The notes under the pieces: generated by a model | The model's input: only the letters and a program-made list of their open reading frames with translations | What the model was told of the DNA's origin: nothing | The model's database searches: none | Position numbers and translations under genes: made by a program | Assembly (NCBI GenBank): GCA_044228505.1 | Contig: JBGAUT010000023.1 | Coordinates: 1 to 64,000 of the forward strand | Length of the DNA stretch: 64,000 nucleotides | Origin: JAEUKA01 sp044228505 | Lineage (GTDB): Bacteria > Myxococcota_A > Polyangia > Palsa-1104 > JAEUJZ01 | Direction of reading: 5' to 3' | Part shown: positions 8,783-17,155 of the stretch, in pieces | Position numbering within the stretch: the stretch's first letter is position 1 | How the letters are laid out: each line of letters starts with the position of its first letter

Positions 8783-10066
8783 CTAGCGTCTGCGAACACC
8801 TGCATTCCACAGCGGAAGGATACAAAGCGCTCCGCAGAGTGCCGAGACTCCAAAGAACGCGAAGCCGCCTGCCCAACCAAAGCGATCCACGACCAAGCCC
8901 GTGCCGACTCCTGACAGCGCAGACCCTGCATAGCCAAACAATCCGGTCAAACCGATAGCGGTCGCGGAGGCCTTGGGCGAAGCAAGATCGGTAGCAAACA
9001 CGCCGACCAAGAACTGTGGACCGTAGACCGCAAAGCCCAGCAGCGATAGCGCAAAGGCATCCCCCACTTGACTGTGGCTTGGAACCAAATACAGCGCACC
9101 GACCGCAGCAGCCGTAAGCAGCATATACCCAAAACACAGCGGTGCCCGTCGCCCGTCATAGAGCTTGTCCGAAAGAACGCCGATCAATAGCGCGCCCAGC
9201 ATGCCCGCCACTTCAAACAGAGCGGTCGTATATCCTGCGCGGGAAAGAGAGCTCCCTTTGTGCTCGACCAGGTACTTAGGGGCCCAATCGAACGCGCCCG
9301 ATCTTACAATATACACAAACAGGTTCATTAAGCTCACCAGCCACACCTCACGATTGCGAAGGACTCTGCCAAAGAGCACCTGCCGGATGCTTTCTGGTTC
9401 GCTGGTGAGTGGACTGCCATCACGGTCTAGCTCGGGATCGTTTCGCCACTCGGCCACTGGTGGAAGACCCTCGCTGGCGGGCACATCCCGTAGCCAAAAC
9501 AGGAGTCCCACGGAACCGATTGCACATAGCAGCGCTGGACCGAAGAACGCACTGCGCCAACCATAATGCTCGGTCAGAAATCCGGCCAGAAGCAAAATGC
9601 CCACCGCGCCGACTTGATGAGAGATGTTCCAGATGCTCCAAATGAAGCCGCGCTCGGAGACGCTAAAATAGTTCGACAGAATCCGCGCACAGGGAGGAAA
9701 TCCCATCGACTGAAACCAGCCATTTAGCGCCCAGCAAATCGCAAACAGGAGCAAGCTATGAGAGGCACCAAAGAGAGCGCAACTGATCGCAGATAGCAGC
9801 AGGCCGAGTGCCATAAAGCGGCGTGGATTCAGATGATCTCCGAGCACTCCATTGACGAACTTTCCGACTCCGTAGGTGATGTATAGGAGGGATCCCAGCA
9901 GTCCTAGTTGGGTGTTGCTGTAGTGAAGTTCTTGGCCAAGAGTTGGGAGCACCAGCGAGATGTTCTTGCGACAGAAGTAATACAGCGCGTACCCAACAAA
10001 CGTGGTTACAAGTAGCTGAAGACGGAGTCTTCGGTAGCGGTCTGAAACGAACTGCTGTTCGGTCAC
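8783..10066 (-). CDS. MFS transporter, GlpT/UhpT organophosphate antiporter type
   Basis: The 427-residue protein has about 12 hydrophobic segments. N-terminal GYALYYFCRKNISLVLP and GVGKFVNGVLGD are close to motifs of the GlpT/UhpT/UhpC branch of the major facilitator superfamily, as is NGWFQSMGFPPCARILSNYFSVSERG. Known members exchange phosphate for glycerol-3-phosphate or hexose phosphates. The substrate here is not predictable. The start overlaps the thioesterase stop by 4 nt (ATGA), and the dehydrogenase precedes both. The transported compound may therefore feed or drain the pathway of those two enzymes. Confidence 0.88.
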   Translation of the reverse strand: MTEQQFVSDRYRRLRLQLLVTTFVGYALYYFCRKNISLVLPTLGQELHYSNTQLGLLGSLLYITYGVGKFVNGVLGDHLNPRRFMALGLLLSAISCALFGASHSLLLFAICWALNGWFQSMGFPPCARILSNYFSVSERGFIWSIWNISHQVGAVGILLLAGFLTEHYGWRSAFFGPALLCAIGSVGLLFWLRDVPASEGLPPVAEWRNDPELDRDGSPLTSEPESIRQVLFGRVLRNREVWLVSLMNLFVYIVRSGAFDWAPKYLVEHKGSSLSRAGYTTALFEVAGMLGALLIGVLSDKLYDGRRAPLCFGYMLLTAAAVGALYLVPSHSQVGDAFALSLLGFAVYGPQFLVGVFATDLASPKASATAIGLTGLFGYAGSALSGVGTGLVVDRFGWAGGFAFFGVSALCGALCILPLWNAGVRRR

Positions 10067-10575
10067 TCTGGCTGTGGTCCCGCGTTCATCGCAGGAACCA
10101 GTCTCGTCATTGCAGTGCGAAGCGCATCAGGAATCGGAACAGAGGTACGGGTGTTCCGATCCACAAAGACATGTACGAAGTGACCTTGAGCACAGGCGGG
10201 CGCAATGCTTTCTACAAACAGACCGATCTCGTAACGCACACTGCTGCGTCCGATGTGTGCAACGCGAAGTCCCGCCTCGACGATTTGTGGGAAGGCAATC
10301 GGACCAAAGAATCGACAATGGGTTTCGACCGCAAGACCAATCACCGCTCCGGCATGGATGTCCAGTCCACCTTGCGAGATGAGGTACTGGTTGATGACCG
10401 TATCGAAAAAGGAGTAATAGAGCACGTTGTTGACGTGCCCGTAGACATCGTTGTCCATCCAGCGAGTCGGGATACGAAGAAAGTACGGATAATCACTGCG
10501 GAGACCCTGCTCTCGGTCTGCTGCAGACGGGCTTCCCTCGCCGACGGTCACGCTGGGAGTTGTACTGGGAGTCAT
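10063..10575 (-). CDS. Acyl-CoA thioesterase, 4HBT hotdog family
   Basis: The 170-residue protein is a single hotdog domain. The signature RWMDNDVYGHVNNVLYYSFFD (about residues 37-57) contains the catalytic Asp and the GHVNN turn of the YbgC/4-hydroxybenzoyl-CoA thioesterase class. It should hydrolyse an acyl-CoA in the cytoplasm. It sits between the Fe-type dehydrogenase (20 bp upstream) and the MFS transporter (4-nt overlap). A ribosome-binding stretch (AAGGATGGAAG) precedes the ATG. Confidence 0.87.
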   Translation of the reverse strand: MTPSTTPSVTVGEGSPSAADREQGLRSDYPYFLRIPTRWMDNDVYGHVNNVLYYSFFDTVINQYLISQGGLDIHAGAVIGLAVETHCRFFGPIAFPQIVEAGLRVAHIGRSSVRYEIGLFVESIAPACAQGHFVHVFVDRNTRTSVPIPDALRTAMTRLVPAMNAGPQPE

Positions 10576-10594
10576 CTTCCATCCTTTCTGGAAT

Positions 10595-11920
10595 TCATTT
10601 TGCCTCTACAATTGAGTCGGTAAACATCGCTGCCAGATCGGACTCTGTCAGCAAGCGTGGTGCGTTTCCAAGTAGGCGTGTCTGCAACGAGGCACCCTCG
10701 CACAGTGTTGGTACATCGGCGCGGGTGAATCCTGCGGCACCGAGCTGCACCGGGAGACCACTTTTCAAAATCAGCGTCTGTAGTTCTCCAGACAGAAGCG
10801 CCCCCGCGTCCTCCGATGCGACGTCTCGAACCGAGCATCCCAACGCCTCGGCGCAGCGGAGGTGACGCGCAGGACAGGACTTGCTGAGGTGTCGTATCGC
10901 AGCCGGAGCGCTCCATACCACCGCCAATCCGTGTGGCACCAAGGTACGTTCGCTGGGATAACCCGGTAATCGCAACTCACAAGCAAGCCCGCCAATCGCA
11001 TATGCCATCGCATGAGGAACATGAACACCGGCATTCCCAAACGCGATCCCGGCCAGCGTCGCAGCGAACATCATCTGGTCGCGGGCTTCACGATCCTCTC
11101 GATCACCAATGGCACGTAGTAAATAGCGTCCGCACAGCCGTATTGCTTCCAGGCTTCCTACATCACTAAAGGGGTTCGCCCCCTGACTCATTGGACGGAG
11201 CAGGGGACTAGCAGGGCGGGCGCGCTTGGTGTGAGGCAGCGCGGTGTAGGACTCGATCGCATGACACAGAACATCAAAGCCACTAATGGCCACTACAGTT
11301 GCAGGCAGTGTTTCTGTGCACACCGGATCAATCAGCGCAAGTCGAGGACGTAGCGAGCGATGAGCCAGGCCCGTCTTCACAAAGACCGCACGACTGCCAT
11401 CGATGGGAACACTGCACACGGCGATGCCGGTACACTCACTTCCCGTTCCGGAAGTCGTTGGACACGCGATATGGGGCGGCAGCACACCGGGCACGGCGAT
11501 GCCTTCACCGATCGGCTGGTTCACGTAGCGAAGAAACGGAGCCGGATACGTGGCATAGACCAAAGCCGCCTTCGCAGTGTCGATGACCGATCCTCCACCA
11601 ACGGACACCGCACCGTCAAAGCGGCCGGATCGGTAAAACGCGGTCGCATTCTCGAATGAGGCTTGATTGGGTTCGATCCGAACCTGATCGTATGTGACCG
11701 ACTCAACGCCAGCTTCATGCAGCGCTTTCTGTACTTCGGCGAAGGCAGGCAGCCCCGCCACCACTCGATCCGTAAACAGTGCCACCCGTCGGCAACCAAG
11801 TGCTCGGGCTTGCTGACCGGCTTCCGCGAGCGCGCCGCGACCAAATGTGATGGCTGCGGTGTCGACGGAAAAGCAGCCATCCCCATCGTCCGTTCGGTCA
11901 AAGTAATGTGCGCAGGACAT
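10595..11920 (-). CDS. Iron-containing alcohol dehydrogenase, hydroxyacid-oxoacid transhydrogenase-like
   Basis: The 441-residue length and sequence fit the group III Fe-ADH branch that contains ADHFE1 (hydroxyacid-oxoacid transhydrogenase). The nucleotide-binding motif is GAVSVGGGSVIDTAKA (about 100-115). CPTTSGTGSE precedes the metal site. Metal ligands are suggested by ISGFDVLCHAIES (Asp and His), GVHVPHAMAYAIG and a following HG segment. ADHFE1-type enzymes interconvert 4-hydroxybutyrate and succinate semialdehyde coupled to 2-oxoglutarate. That substrate is family knowledge, not shown here. It is first in a three-gene minus-strand operon with a thioesterase and transporter. Confidence 0.85.
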   Translation of the reverse strand: MSCAHYFDRTDDGDGCFSVDTAAITFGRGALAEAGQQARALGCRRVALFTDRVVAGLPAFAEVQKALHEAGVESVTYDQVRIEPNQASFENATAFYRSGRFDGAVSVGGGSVIDTAKAALVYATYPAPFLRYVNQPIGEGIAVPGVLPPHIACPTTSGTGSECTGIAVCSVPIDGSRAVFVKTGLAHRSLRPRLALIDPVCTETLPATVVAISGFDVLCHAIESYTALPHTKRARPASPLLRPMSQGANPFSDVGSLEAIRLCGRYLLRAIGDREDREARDQMMFAATLAGIAFGNAGVHVPHAMAYAIGGLACELRLPGYPSERTLVPHGLAVVWSAPAAIRHLSKSCPARHLRCAEALGCSVRDVASEDAGALLSGELQTLILKSGLPVQLGAAGFTRADVPTLCEGASLQTRLLGNAPRLLTESDLAAMFTDSIVEAK

Positions 11921-12066
11921 ACAGCCGACATACTACCGAAAGTTGCGCCAGCAGAGGCATGAAGAACTGCGAAGTCCTCCTACTCTTCTGCTATTCAAGG
12001 TATTCTCCTTATGAATCCTGCCACAGAGCGTGGCAACAACTCGCGACACCAAGAAAGAGGAACAAC

Positions 12067-12612
12067 ATGCGAAAGTCCGGAGCGATGGTTCTGTGGAAGC
12101 TGGTCGGAGCGGTGCTAGGAATTGTTCTGTTCGCGGCAACGGGGCACTTGCAAGCGGAGGACCGCGCCAGCCCACACGAAAAGGTCTCGGCGATGATTGC
12201 TGGAAAAGCGCTGACGATTGAGTACGGTCGTCCGAGCAAAAAGGGTCGCAAGATCTTTGGTGAGTTGGTTCCGCTCAAAGCGGTCTGGCGGGCCGGTGCT
12301 GACGAGGCGACGACGTTTACCACCGAAGTGGACTTGACGGTCGGTACGCTGAAAGTTCCCAAAGGTTCCTACAGCTTGTTCGTCATTCCGAATGACAAAG
12401 AGTGGACGCTCATTGTCAACAAGGAGCCGAAACAGTGGGGGGCCTACAAGTATGACCAAGCCAAGGATCTGGGCCGGACTCCCATGAAAATCTTGACCGT
12501 CAAAGAGATCACAGAAAAGTTCACCATCTCCGTGGACGCCAAGGGCAGCAAGGGCCAATTGAAGCTCGCTTGGGATACCACCACCGCGACCGTAGACCTG
12601 TCTTCACCATAA
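12067..12612 (+). CDS. Secreted DUF2911 protein
   Basis: The start at ATG 12067 is chosen because AGAGG lies about 9 nt upstream and it opens a signal peptide (hydrophobic LVGAVLGIVLFAATG, cleavage near LQA-ED). The 181-residue product has the DUF2911 pattern: IEYGRPSKKGRKIFGELVPLKAVWRAGADEAT, then LKVPKGSYSLFVIP and WTLIVNKEPKQWGAYKYD. The domain is a small periplasmic beta-rich module of unknown role, frequent in Bacteroidota and Myxococcota. It stands alone, followed by a stem-loop at 12624-12647. Confidence 0.83.
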   Translation: MRKSGAMVLWKLVGAVLGIVLFAATGHLQAEDRASPHEKVSAMIAGKALTIEYGRPSKKGRKIFGELVPLKAVWRAGADEATTFTTEVDLTVGTLKVPKGSYSLFVIPNDKEWTLIVNKEPKQWGAYKYDQAKDLGRTPMKILTVKEITEKFTISVDAKGSKGQLKLAWDTTTATVDLSSP

Positions 12613-12623
12613 CGTCTGAGGGG

Positions 12624-12647
12624 CCCTTTCATAGAAATTTGAAAGGG
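12624..12647 (+). terminator. Stem-loop between DUF2911 and propeller genes
   Basis: CCCTTTCA and TGAAAGGG form a perfect 8-bp stem around an 8-nt AT-rich loop, 12 bp after the DUF2911 stop. No U-tract follows, so it may be a weak or factor-assisted terminator or a processing site. It also makes the in-frame GTG at 12647 an unlikely start for the next gene. Confidence 0.4.
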
Positions 12648-12688
12648 TGAACCCGTGTATGAGAGCATCCAATGTAGGTGAAAATTCG

Positions 12689-13957
12689 ATGACGATTCGA
12701 TGCTCTCTCTTGGCTTCTGTCTTTTGTGCTCTGCTATCGCTGGGGGGACTCCGGGCAGAATCGGTGGCCCCATCCGAGCCAGTGCTGTCTCCGCAAAAAA
12801 AGCTCTTGCAGGAGCTGGCCTCTTTGCATGACAAGGAACCGCGTCACATTGGGGTGATGTATGTGGCCGCCCGTACTGCAGCCGGAATGGGAGACTTCCC
12901 AGCGACGCTACTGTGGCTGGACCGGCTGGAAAAAGTGGGTCTTGGGGATGAGCTAGATCCCGATGACTTTGGCGCTTTCAGTAAGACCAAAGAGTATCGA
13001 GAGCGAGCTGCCCGATTTGCACAGATGGCCCCACCGATCGGAAGCGCAAAGCAATGGGCCGAGCCGCCGTGTACCGGACTACTACCAGAGGGTACGGCTT
13101 GGGATGCGAAGCGCCAAGAGTTGCTGATTTCAAGTGGTCGAAAGCGCACGGTTTTTGCGATCAGTACTAGCGGTATCTGCCGACAAGTCGTCCCACCTGC
13201 GGATGGGGGATTGCTGGCGGTATTGGGCATGACGATCGATGCTGCCACAGACAGTCTGTGGGTTGCCAGTACGGCGGCCCCGTTTATGATTCCGACACCT
13301 GCAGCGGCAGCTGGGTCCGCACTCCTTGCGCGCATTGATCTTGCCAAAGGAAGAGTGATCGAATCATTCCCACTCGCAGGAGGAGGACTCCTCAATGATC
13401 TGGCGCTGACTCCAGATGGCAGCGTATACGTGACAGACTCTCAGGCCGGACGAATCTATCGGCTGGCGAAGGGGGCCAAGAACCTGGTCGCGATCCTTCC
13501 GGCAGACTCATTGGAAGGACCAAACGGAATCATTGCTATCGACGGTGGGGACTTGCTGGTAGCGGACTTCCATGGCTTGTCGCGCATCCGAAATCCCAGC
13601 AGCTCAAAGCCAATCCTTGCGAGGCTTCAAGCGCCCGGTGGCCTGTATCTGGGGGGAATCGATGGACTTGCCCGCCGAGGTGAACAGATTATCGGCATCC
13701 AGAATCTGGTTGGTCGCAGCAGAGTCTGGTCCTTACAGATTGCCCCTGAGGAGGCGCGGGTAACCCAGGCCACCGTGCTGCTACGCGGTCATCACGACCT
13801 TCTCAATCCAACAACGGGCGCAATCGTCGATCGGCAGTTTCTATTTGTCGCCGATACCAAGCTGGAGCAAGTTCTGCCAGATGGTGCGCTTTCAACACTC
13901 CCCCCAGGTCGCAAAGGTCATCGAATTCTGGCGGTGCCACTGCGACAGGAGCGCTAG
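12689..13957 (+). CDS. Secreted SMP-30/NHL-type beta-propeller protein
   Basis: ATG 12689 is preceded by AGGTGA at 9-nt spacing and opens a signal peptide (MTIRCSLLASVFCALLSLGG, cleavage near LRA-ES). The 422-residue protein then has a helical segment (about 30-120, a possible TPR-like repeat). A six-bladed-propeller region follows, with blade motifs such as LLNDLALTPDGSVYVTDSQ and GPNGIIAIDGGDLLVADFHG. These are typical of SMP-30/gluconolactonase and NHL families. No catalytic metal triad could be assigned with confidence, so it is more likely a binding propeller. Alternative starts at 12647 and 12659 are less likely. Confidence 0.75.
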   Translation: MTIRCSLLASVFCALLSLGGLRAESVAPSEPVLSPQKKLLQELASLHDKEPRHIGVMYVAARTAAGMGDFPATLLWLDRLEKVGLGDELDPDDFGAFSKTKEYRERAARFAQMAPPIGSAKQWAEPPCTGLLPEGTAWDAKRQELLISSGRKRTVFAISTSGICRQVVPPADGGLLAVLGMTIDAATDSLWVASTAAPFMIPTPAAAAGSALLARIDLAKGRVIESFPLAGGGLLNDLALTPDGSVYVTDSQAGRIYRLAKGAKNLVAILPADSLEGPNGIIAIDGGDLLVADFHGLSRIRNPSSSKPILARLQAPGGLYLGGIDGLARRGEQIIGIQNLVGRSRVWSLQIAPEEARVTQATVLLRGHHDLLNPTTGAIVDRQFLFVADTKLEQVLPDGALSTLPPGRKGHRILAVPLRQER

Positions 13958-14214
13958 CGCTTCGATCCAGGTTGGTGCGTTCGGAAATTCCGATAAGGCG
14001 TGGCAATCCACGATCAGCACATCTCCGCCATCGAGGGTGCAGGGTTCTTCGATGTACGCCAGCGAACGGTAGGGCGCAAGGACGTGGGCTCACTGCTGCG
14101 CTTTTCTTCTGCGGCTCTGTGCACCGGGGCGGGTGACAATGGCAACCCCCTTGGTGACCACAGCCGCCGATGGGTGTACTGGTGACCTGTACCGGGGACC
14201 ATCGAATCACTCTC

Positions 14215-14823
14215 TTAGGGTCCACCAGCGTCGTGGATGGCCTTGCGGATCTCGTTGAGTGCGATGTCGTGGTCCTGCGGGCTCAGTGCACCCTTGTGGA
14301 AGTAGCGAACCTTCTTGTCCTTTCCAATGAGGATGACCACCGATCGATCATTACAGTTCCCTAAGTTCCAAGCATTGACGAGGAGGCGCTTGGGATCGGT
14401 CAGGATGGTGACGTGGTACTTCTTGATTTTGCTGCGAATGATGGCGCGGATGATCCAGTTGGGCTTAGCGGGCGCATCCTGCATATTTGCGATGCCCACC
14501 GATTGGAAGAACTGCAGGTCTAAGCCAGCCGCTTTGACCTTGTCTGCAAAGGGATCGTTCTGATCCGCGACATCGGGGTCCGTATAGAGAATCAGCAGCA
14601 CCTTCTCGCCGAAGCTCGGGATGGTTGTGTCCTTGTCTTCGGCATCGCGCACAGTTGCGTTTTCAAGGCTTGCGCCTGTCTGCAGGTCAGCGTAGCCAGG
14701 CTTGGCATACAAAGAAACCGCAGCACCACTAGCGACTGCGGAACAAGTCAGTGAGAGAGAAAGAATCCGTGCCCCGAACCGGGAACGGATCTTGGTGCGA
14801 TAGAGTTCATTGTCCAAGGTCAT
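14215..14823 (-). CDS. Exported thioredoxin-fold protein, YtfJ-like
   Basis: The 202-residue product has an N-terminal signal or anchor (RILSLSLTCSAVASGAAVSL, about 19-38). A thioredoxin/AhpC-like domain follows: VLLILYTDPDVADQNDPFADKV, then TDPKRLLVNAWNLGNCNDRSVVILIGKDKKVRYFHKGAL. The CxxC redox pair is absent and only one Cys lies in this domain, so thiol-disulfide exchange by the usual mechanism is doubtful. YtfJ proteins are periplasmic with unknown function. AGGAG lies only about 3 nt from the ATG, closer than usual. Confidence 0.65.
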   Translation of the reverse strand: MTLDNELYRTKIRSRFGARILSLSLTCSAVASGAAVSLYAKPGYADLQTGASLENATVRDAEDKDTTIPSFGEKVLLILYTDPDVADQNDPFADKVKAAGLDLQFFQSVGIANMQDAPAKPNWIIRAIIRSKIKKYHVTILTDPKRLLVNAWNLGNCNDRSVVILIGKDKKVRYFHKGALSPQDHDIALNEIRKAIHDAGGP

Positions 14824-15280
14824 CTTCTCCTAGATGCAGCGAGTAGACAAAGTGAAGAGTAGAGAGACTCCTCCGCAAGGCAATATGGGATATGGAAAAA
14901 GGGATTGCCAGCCTCGTAGAAACCTGGCGGATTCGTTAAAACAGAGACTTCGTACGGAGAAGAATCATCGCCGCACATGTGGGCCTCGAACGCAGTGGCT
15001 GCGACAAGCACCCATCCGTTCGTTGAGATGAGTCAATCCGCTCTGAGCATGCAGTTTTGGCCATTGAAAAGATCTACGACCTGGCATTCCATCGCACACT
15101 TCCTACGGTCTGGACGTAATGGATGCACGCTGGCACCGTGCTCACGATAAGCTCGACTCCGTCGAGAGTCGAGCGATTCCTTCCCCTGTTGCGATGCCGA
15201 GGAGCAGGGGAAGTCACCAGTTCGTATCGATCGATCGGTGACCCTTTTGTGCAGGGCTGGCGGTGATTGTGCGGCCGCGG
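14824..15280. other. 457-bp intergenic region with stacked inverted repeats
   Basis: No convincing gene is visible. The right half holds three perfect stems in a row: GCTCGACTC/GAGTCGAGC at 15151-15174, CTTCCCCTG/CAGGGGAAG at 15180-15213, and GTCACC/GGTGAC at 15213-15242. Both flanking genes point left, so this is the 3' side of trmO and the 5' side of the thioredoxin-fold gene. A structured leader, terminator stack or small RNA would all fit. Confidence 0.4.
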
Positions 15281-15742
15281 TTAGAAGTAGTCCTTCATCA
15301 GCTCGCTGACCCATGCGGGCTGATGAATTTCGCCGCGTGGTGCGAACTCGCGGAGGTACGGCTTGATGTCGAGGACAGGGGTGCCATCGATTGCGTCCAG
15401 TCCCAAGACCTCAATCCTAAGTCCAGAGACAGACTTGATCCGACAAGTCGTGATGCCAATGCGATTTGGTCGATCCTTGGCACGCTGGGCCAGGATTCCC
15501 ACCAGTGGCCAATCGGCTCTACCTCGCGGATGACGGGCACCTCGGCACACGCCATCCGGGTCGACCCGGTGGAACAAATACACCACTTCCAAGTGCGAAA
15601 AGTCTGCAAGCCCGAGCGTGGCAGAGGGTGACACTTGGTTTTCATCCAGCTCGATGACGGTTGATTCCTTGTCCCACTGATCGTCAATGGGAGCCTGTCT
15701 GCTGCACTGCACCACTCCGATCGGGTTCATATGAATGATCAT
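15281..15742 (-). CDS. trmO: tRNA (N6-threonylcarbamoyladenosine(37)-N6)-methyltransferase TrmO (TsaA family)
   Basis: The 153-residue protein is a single TsaA/TrmO beta-barrel domain. It opens with NPIGVVQCSRQAPIDDQW and contains the family signature ARHPRG, then VGILAQRAKDRPNRIGIT, where Arg and Pro residues shape the SAM site. IEVLGLDAIDGTPVLDIKPY is the conserved closing segment. TrmO methylates t6A37 in tRNAs reading ACY codons, using S-adenosylmethionine. The ATG at 15742 follows AGAGGA; an ATG four codons later is the alternative. Confidence 0.87.
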   Translation of the reverse strand: MIIHMNPIGVVQCSRQAPIDDQWDKESTVIELDENQVSPSATLGLADFSHLEVVYLFHRVDPDGVCRGARHPRGRADWPLVGILAQRAKDRPNRIGITTCRIKSVSGLRIEVLGLDAIDGTPVLDIKPYLREFAPRGEIHQPAWVSELMKDYF

Positions 15743-15795
15743 GGATTCCTCTTTTTGATTCGCTGCTACCTTGAGCGAGCGGACTTCGTACGGCG

Positions 15796-16206
15796 CTACC
15801 GGGCGGACTGACGAAGAAGATGTTGCTGCTCAACCTGCGACCAAGCCTCCGCTTCGATTGAGCAGTGTGTCAGATCCAATTCCAGACCATACAACTGGCG
15901 AGCGGCGGACAGGACCAGCCTGCTTGCCGTGCGGATGAGTAAGTTGGCACCGAACACGATGACGTGTGGCGCTGGGCGGCGATCCCTGAAATGGGACAGA
16001 AACAGTCGACGGACATCTGCCGCAGGTGGCGTGAACTGACGCGCATCGACCATCAGAAAGCCATCTGGATGCTGTTGAAAATGTGCCGCCAGAAGTTGAA
16101 GCCATCGCTCTGCTTGTGGAAGGGGCAGCTCACCATGGGGCTCAAAGCACAGGACATCGTCCTGCGAGCGAAATCGGTGGGAGCCGAGGGTCTGCCAGTC
16201 ACTCAT
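15796..16206 (-). CDS. Conserved hypothetical protein, possibly STAS/SpoIIAA-like
   Basis: The 136-residue cytosolic protein has no signal peptide. The pattern (a leading WQTLGSHRFRSQDDVLCFEPHGEL strand pair, then QHPDGFLMVDARQFTPPAADVRRLF and APHVIVFGANLLIRTASRLV) resembles the alpha/beta alternation of STAS or SpoIIAA-like domains found in many myxobacterial small proteins. This is a weak match made by eye. It lies about 50 bp upstream of trmO on the same strand and may share its transcript. Confidence 0.55.
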   Translation of the reverse strand: MSDWQTLGSHRFRSQDDVLCFEPHGELPLPQAERWLQLLAAHFQQHPDGFLMVDARQFTPPAADVRRLFLSHFRDRRPAPHVIVFGANLLIRTASRLVLSAARQLYGLELDLTHCSIEAEAWSQVEQQHLLRQSAR

Positions 16207-16335
16207 CGAAAGTAGAGCATTCTATGGGCCGTTTGTGATGAGGATCAATAGCATTACCCTTCGGATCGTGGCCTCGTCTGCTGGTGGCGCTGGCGCATTG
16301 CTGATACAGTGGCAGCTTCCTTGGAGGTCACCACC

Positions 16336-16704
16336 ATGAACCGAATCATTCTGTCCGCTGCGATCCTTGTCTCTTTCAGCACCCTGTCGAACAACGCGCT
16401 GGCCAGCGAGTACCGCTGCTCGGGCGACCGGGTCGAAAAGAGCGGCAGCACCAAGTACACCGTTCGTTCGTCTGGTAGCAACTACACCATCGAGAAGTCG
16501 GGCAGCACAGTTGGCCACGCGGTACAGCGCGGCAGCAAGTACTACGTCGAAGTCTCGGGCAGCACGGTTGCGACCATCGAGAACGGCAAGATCGAAAAAT
16601 CCGGCAGCTCGTGGTCTACGGTCAGCGAGGCGCAGCGTACCTACGACTGTCCCGATATCGTGGCTGCCACGCTGTGGGTGCTCGACAAAGTGGGTAAGTT
16701 GTAA
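16336..16704 (+). CDS. Small secreted protein with SGS(T/N) beta repeats
   Basis: ATG 16336 follows GGAGG at 8-nt spacing. The 122-residue product has a signal peptide (MNRIILSAAILVSFSTLSNN, cleavage near ALA-SE). The mature part is built of short repeats about 9-19 residues apart centred on SGST/SGSN/SGSS: VEKSGSTKYTV, VRSSGSNYTI, IEKSGSTVGHAV, VEVSGSTVATI, IEKSGSSWSTV. Alternating hydrophobic/Ser-Gly turns suggest a repetitive beta-sheet or solenoid. Two Cys flank the repeat block (YRCSG and TYDCPD), possibly closing it by a disulfide. Function is unknown. Confidence 0.75.
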   Translation: MNRIILSAAILVSFSTLSNNALASEYRCSGDRVEKSGSTKYTVRSSGSNYTIEKSGSTVGHAVQRGSKYYVEVSGSTVATIENGKIEKSGSSWSTVSEAQRTYDCPDIVAATLWVLDKVGKL

Positions 16705-17155
16705 GTCGTCGGTTTTCGCAGGAGAGAAGCCCGACATCACCGCTTCCTTCCCACTTCCCGGAGTGCTCAACCTTTTCAAAGGGTTGAGGGAAACCGATGT
16801 AGCGAGGTTTCTCACGATAAGCTGCGTGAGATCGTGCCAGCACGATCTGACTCCGGAACCGCGCTGTAACACCCACGCTCAAGTCGCGCAGAGCATGGCG
16901 GTATTTCCTAGGTCGGCAGATTCCTTCCGGATCTTCCGACACCTTGACAGACTGTGCGCAACGTAGGTTGATGGCAAGACTGACTAGGCTGTGCGTACAG
17001 TCTGCGCGATGGCAGATCATTTCTAGCAATTGGATCAAGCCCGTTCTGGTTGGTTCATCGCGGCGTCTGCTCAGTGTAAGGCACAGAGGGCGAGAAGGGC
17101 TTGGAGTTGTGCCCGATGCTGCTTGAACGATCCGGTCTGATCAGGAGCTGTTCGC
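16705..17155. other. 451-bp intergenic region with three hairpins
   Basis: No gene is supported. CTCAACC and GGTTGAG form a stem at 16766-16788, a likely end signal for the small secreted protein gene. CTCACG/CGTGAG (16811-16830) is followed at once by AGATCGTGC/GCACGATCT (16829-16848), a 9-bp perfect stem. The last part carries the AGGAG ribosome-binding site for the CHAT gene. Confidence 0.4.

Noticed and set aside
13803..14225. 140-codon minus-strand frame between the propeller and thioredoxin-fold genes
   Set aside because: It overlaps the propeller gene's coding end, lacks a domain and has atypical Pro/Arg/His composition. The 13958-14214 gap shows nothing else convincing.
15033..15314. 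93-codon minus-strand frame in the hairpin-rich intergenic region
   Set aside because: It crosses all three perfect inverted repeats and overlaps the trmO 3' end. No ribosome-binding site or domain is visible.
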